The position numbers and the translations under genes are program-made. The notes below the pieces were generated by a model that did not search any database, was not told where the DNA came from, and worked only from the letters and a program-made list of their open reading frames with translations. A stretch of 64,000 bases of DNA from Parasponia andersonii (lineage: Eukaryota; Streptophyta; Magnoliopsida; Rosales; Cannabaceae). Shown here piece by piece: positions 60,375-64,000 of this stretch; within the stretch, counting starts at the first letter, position 1; each line of letters begins with the position of its first letter. The DNA is taken from contig JXTB01000544.1 in the NCBI GenBank assembly GCA_002914805.1, forward strand, positions 190,364 through 254,363, written 5' to 3'.

Positions 60375-61245
60375 AAAATGGTGTACTTATTGTATAACTG
60401 GGAAGAATCAATTGAAGGAAGGCCAATATTTATCTTCACCAGTTTTGACTACCCTTTGGACAAATTTGTATTTCTTTATTTTTTTGGAAAATGCTGTACA
60501 CGTATAGATCGATCCCAAAGGAAAAGAGGATTTTTTTTTTCTTTATTATTATTATTTTTTTAAAATCAGGATGTATGAAATGGCTAAAAAGATGAATGTA
60601 GTTCCAAAACAAGCAGGATGGTATGTATTACAACAGGCTTCCGTACTGTAGCTGGATGAGAAGAACTTAGGTAAGAATATTTATCATGTAGGCCGCCGTA
60701 TGAATGATTTCATGGAAATACTATTTTAGTTGACACATTAGTACTTCGAAAATAAAAAAGAAAAGGTTAACATGAGTGACATTTGAGTGAAAGACGGGTA
60801 ATCTTTCATTTCTGTAAGTAATTTTGTTTGAAGAAAAGAAGAGTAATTTTTCTTTTCCAAGTTTTTTCTATGTATGGTATATGTCTAAAACATTGTTGCA
60901 TGAACAAGGACAATTAATGCAAGCAGTGCCGGCAATGATGTCTCTTCCGATGTCTTGAATAATGGGGTTCACTTCCGACGCTTCCAAACAAACCAATACG
61001 GATATTAACAATTATAATAGTAATATACTGAAAATTTTTAACAATGTGACAATCATTTCATGATTTATGACACGATTATTTCACTGTAATGGTAGCCGTA
61101 GTAGAACATAAAAGGGAAATAAATGAGAATAAAATATATGGGAATAATAATCATTATTGTATTATGTTGTTCACTCAAAATGTAGAAAAAAGAATTATTG
61201 TCTCAACTTTTATACTGAGTAAATTAAGTACATCAACAATACCCA

Positions 61246-61278
<33 letters not shown>

Positions 61279-61767
61279 AGTTTTTAGACATAGTTTATCA
61301 GTTTTTACGGAAATAATATTTAGGGATAAAACTATTGATAAAGAAATGCATAATATTTACTTAATTGACTATTTTATTATCTTATCAAATCTACTTTTTT
61401 AGTTTAAATGAAATCGATTTTGGCTTCTCTCATCGTAAAGCTATTTTGCCGACTTATTTTTCTTCTTTTAATCTTTCTTTTACTATTAAAAGTTCGCCAC
61501 TTTTTTTGTGATACGTCATTTAAACATCCATCCTTTTGATGAGTGCTTTTACACGCATACTTTGTTGGTTTCTTTAAAAGCTAGAGCAAGACATTATCAA
61601 TTTTGATTGTCTTTGAAAATAAGGGATAGTCTAAAAATTATTTATAAACTTAGAATTTTATTACAATTTTATTTAATGTAAATTTTGGAGTTCAAAAATT
61701 ACCCCTAACTCAACTCATTGAAAATTTTCAACCAAGTCGAAGAAGTCAAAAGTGAAGGAGGCGATGT
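60375..61767. other. 3' flank of the SRF gene and intergenic DNA
   Basis: Probable 3' UTR up to roughly 60900, then AT-rich DNA. An (AT)n tract lies at 61244-61277. No gene is supported. Confidence 0.45.
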
Positions 61768-61995
61768 CGGGAAGACGACAGATCATGTCTGACTGAGGTC
61801 GAAATTGTTCGACTACGGTCGAACGCTAGTTAAAATTTTTCGACTGGTGACTTCGACCTTAATCGAAAATTTTTGGCAGCACCGGGAGGCGACAGATCAT
61901 GTCCGATTGGGGTCGAAATTATTCGACTATAGTCAAACGTTAGTAAAAAATTTTTCGACCTATGGCTTCGACCTTAATCAAAAATTGTTGACTAG
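61768..61995. repeat. 114-base imperfect tandem repeat rich in TTCGAC/GTCGAA
   Basis: Two diverged copies start near 61768 and 61882, each containing 'gacagatcatgt' followed by several TTCGAC or GTCGAA words, which are mutually inverse and form small palindromes such as 'ttcgactacggtcgaa'. GTCGAA words continue sparsely to about 62095. A frame open across both copies shows the repeat at protein level but resembles no known family. Confidence 0.7.
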
Positions 61996-62565
61996 GGTCG
62001 AAATTTTCTAGTTGCTGGTAGAAAATCGATTGGAATAATCAAGAGAGATGGTAGAACAAATTCGACCATAGTTGAAATGTTTCGAACCTAGTCAAACAGA
62101 GGCATTGCCATGGTTGGAGTTGGGACCGATGGTAGTGATATGGGAGGTTTATTAGGGAATAGGGAATTCAAGTAATTTTATATGTGTGATATGGCAATGA
62201 ATGTTAGTTTTGAAAACCTTTATAAGTGACTCCCTTTTTTTTATCATTATGTGTAAATTTTCCTTTATAATAATAGAAAAAAATAATAATCCTCAATATC
62301 CCAACTAATTTACAAAAAATTTAATATTTACTAATTAAAATTGTGACAATTCACTCATTATATGTGTTGGCATTAAAAATTATTTAAATTAATAATATTA
62401 TCAAAAACAAAAGTGCATATATTATGATTTTCATCCGTACATTCTTGAAAATTTCAATATATGGATTTTTTGCCAAAGCAAGTATTTTAATTTCTAATGT
62501 AGAATACTTGCTTCGTAATTTGAAACAATAGCATATGCTTATTCAATGAAAAATAATTGTATATG

Positions 62566-62947
62566 GTCAGTGATAGAGCCAGAAAATTTTCTTACGGGGG
62601 TATACACTAAACTTTTTTAGCTAAGTTTGAAATATATTGGTTACCATAGACCAATATAGAATTAAAAAGAGTGTTTAAAGTGAGTCAAAAGAAAAATAAT
62701 CTAAAATAATGGTAAAATATAATATTTTAAAATAATATAAGCGAATTACATAAATTTAAAAGAAAAAATAATGAGTCTCATTAAGGGCATTATTGATTAT
62801 TTTTTTTTAAAATAAGAAACAAAGCTATAATTATAAAATTCAGAGTAGCAAATAAAGGGCAAACCTAAAATTTTGAAATAAAAATATAATTCCAAAAAAA
62901 ATAAGGGGGCGGATGGCCCTGAGCCTGTATTGGCTCCGTCTATGCAC
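62566..62947. mobile_element. MITE-like element with (G)GAGCCA inverted ends
   Basis: 'tagagccagaaaatttt...ggggg' at the left and 'ggcggatggccc...ttggctccgtct' at the right resemble the ends of a widespread plant non-autonomous element with GGAGCCA/TGGCTCC termini and G-rich/C-rich subterminal blocks. The interior is AT-rich and non-coding. Confidence 0.45.
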
Positions 62948-63351
62948 CGTCTATGTATGTGATACAGTTACAAATGCTGGCTTATTAGAGCAACAAGTAA
63001 TAACTCAAAATTACCTGAAGTTCTCCACTAGGTACAATTTATCGAAAAAAAGTAACAACTCAAAAATTTTATTTTCATGCATGTGGAAACATTTGATGTT
63101 TTGTTAATATAATTTTTAAAACAACAAGGGCACGTGCCCATACTATTATATATATAGGTGGAGCATCTTTATCATAATCAATTGGAGGAGTCGTTAGTGG
63201 GTACGTATGAACTATATACATTCATATAAGAAAATCTCCAAAAAAATATAATATTAATTAGGATCAGGGATGACAAATATTGACCAGTTAATTAATTAGT
63301 TACAACGTTAGGCACATGTAAATACTTTGTGATATGTATACCTTTTACAAC

Positions 63352-63372
63352 AAGACACTGCAAATATATGCA

Positions 63373-63415
<43 letters not shown>

Positions 63416-63475
63416 TTTGGACACTGCAAATATATGCATATTATATACATATTAATTTTTAGGATAAATGATGTT
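63352..63475. repeat. (AT)n microsatellite inside a short direct repeat
   Basis: 'acactgcaaatatatgcata' occurs at about 63354 and 63420. Between them is a pure AT tract (about 63375-63412). Confidence 0.9.
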
Positions 63476-63675
63476 ATTTGGTATCTATATAAACTAGGGA
63501 AAATGACATGGAATACAGATTTTTTAAAAATAATGACAAAAATACGACATAACTCATAAAATTATTTTTCCGTACGGCCTAGGAAAAATTAATTATATTT
63601 TATACCGTCTAACATCTATGAAAGCTTTATTAATTTTAAAGTCATACAAATGAATTAAAACCAAAAGCTAGTTTA

Positions 63676-63755
63676 GTAATTGGGCAAGGTCTAGTGGTTG
63701 TTTCATACAGGCTCACAATTTGGACTTTGGGTCAAATCCCCTGATCCTCACATTT
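63676..63755 (+). repeat. tRNA-derived SINE-like stretch
   Basis: 'ggtctagtggttg' (about 63689) resembles an A box, and 'gggtcaaatcccc' (about 63730) matches a B box (GGTTCRANTCC type) at SINE-like spacing. The stretch does not fold as a full tRNA and continues into T-rich DNA. It is probably a SINE 5' region or remnant. Confidence 0.4.
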
Positions 63756-64000
63756 TCTGTTTTATGTCCTTTTCCTTTATTTATTCATTTTGTTCATTTT
63801 TACTTTTTTAAAAGCTTTTTTTTTTTTTTTGAACCTTGTTACTCTTTTCTTTTTTGGTAATATTTGTCATTTTTAAAGTTTTTTTCCCACTTTCAATTTG
63901 CCATTGAATTTCTATAGGGTTCATCTTGTCTTCTTTCTTCTTCTTTTCTTTTTTTATTTTCTCATTTTAAATTCATCTTGTCTTCTTTCTTTTTCTCTGC

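Larger units (their letters stand above)
62948..64000. other. AT-rich end of the window
   Basis: Apart from the microsatellite and the SINE-like stretch, nothing is recognised. The end is a T/C-rich stretch (63780-64000) with a short direct repeat of 'tcatcttgtcttctttct'; a gene beyond the window cannot be judged. Confidence 0.4.

Noticed and set aside
1-64000. CRISPR array, operons, bacterial-type systems, intact tRNA or rRNA genes
   Set aside because: None seen. Direct repeats here are tandem duplications, LTRs or microsatellites in a plant nuclear context.

Overview
This is nuclear DNA of a flowering plant, almost certainly a eudicot: genes are split by GT-AG introns, intergenic DNA is very AT-rich, and four recognisable plant genes sit among LTR retrotransposons, LINE remnants and MITEs. 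The species cannot be named from the sequence. Runs of N (254 bases at 19926-20179 and single bases at 41723 and 43517) show a draft assembly.

Layout. (1) 1804-10008, plus: an ECT-type YTH-domain m6A reader in 8 coding exons (663 aa as modelled). (2) 12887-14155, minus: proteasome lid subunit RPN6 with an intronless CDS (422 aa) and a 5' UTR split by two introns. (3) 15980-24475: an old, broken Ty3/gypsy chromovirus, with a 2.5 kb solo LTR of another gypsy family nested in it. (4) 24482-28920: AT-rich intergenic DNA with a fold-back MITE, a tandem duplication and an antisense LINE remnant that still shows an RNase H-like domain. (5) 29063-38917, plus: a START-domain lipid-binding protein with a membrane segment near each end (390 aa); its 5.7 kb intron 3 holds a LINE remnant that is itself interrupted by a minus-strand Ty1/copia element. 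(6) 38918-44640: intergenic DNA with a MITE and a second 2.6 kb solo LTR of the family seen in (3). (7) 45007-60203, plus: a STRUBBELIG-family leucine-rich-repeat receptor kinase (701 aa) whose catalytic motifs are those of a pseudokinase; its 7.4 kb intron 6 contains a TRIM-like mini LTR element and a plus-strand copia element, and its last coding exon is tandemly duplicated just after the stop codon. (8) 60375-64000: AT-rich intergenic DNA with TTCGAC-rich repeats, a MITE-like element, AT microsatellites and a tRNA-derived SINE-like stretch.

The four host genes belong to unrelated pathways (RNA-modification reading, protein turnover, lipid transfer, receptor signalling), as is normal for a plant chromosome, and do not form a functional cluster. 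I found no convincing new biological system. The strongest oddities are the duplicated SRF terminal exon, the two N gaps abutting the same point in two copies of one LTR, the TRIM-like element, and a hairpin next to SRF exon 7. All exon boundaries were placed by hand from splice consensus, reading phase and family conservation.
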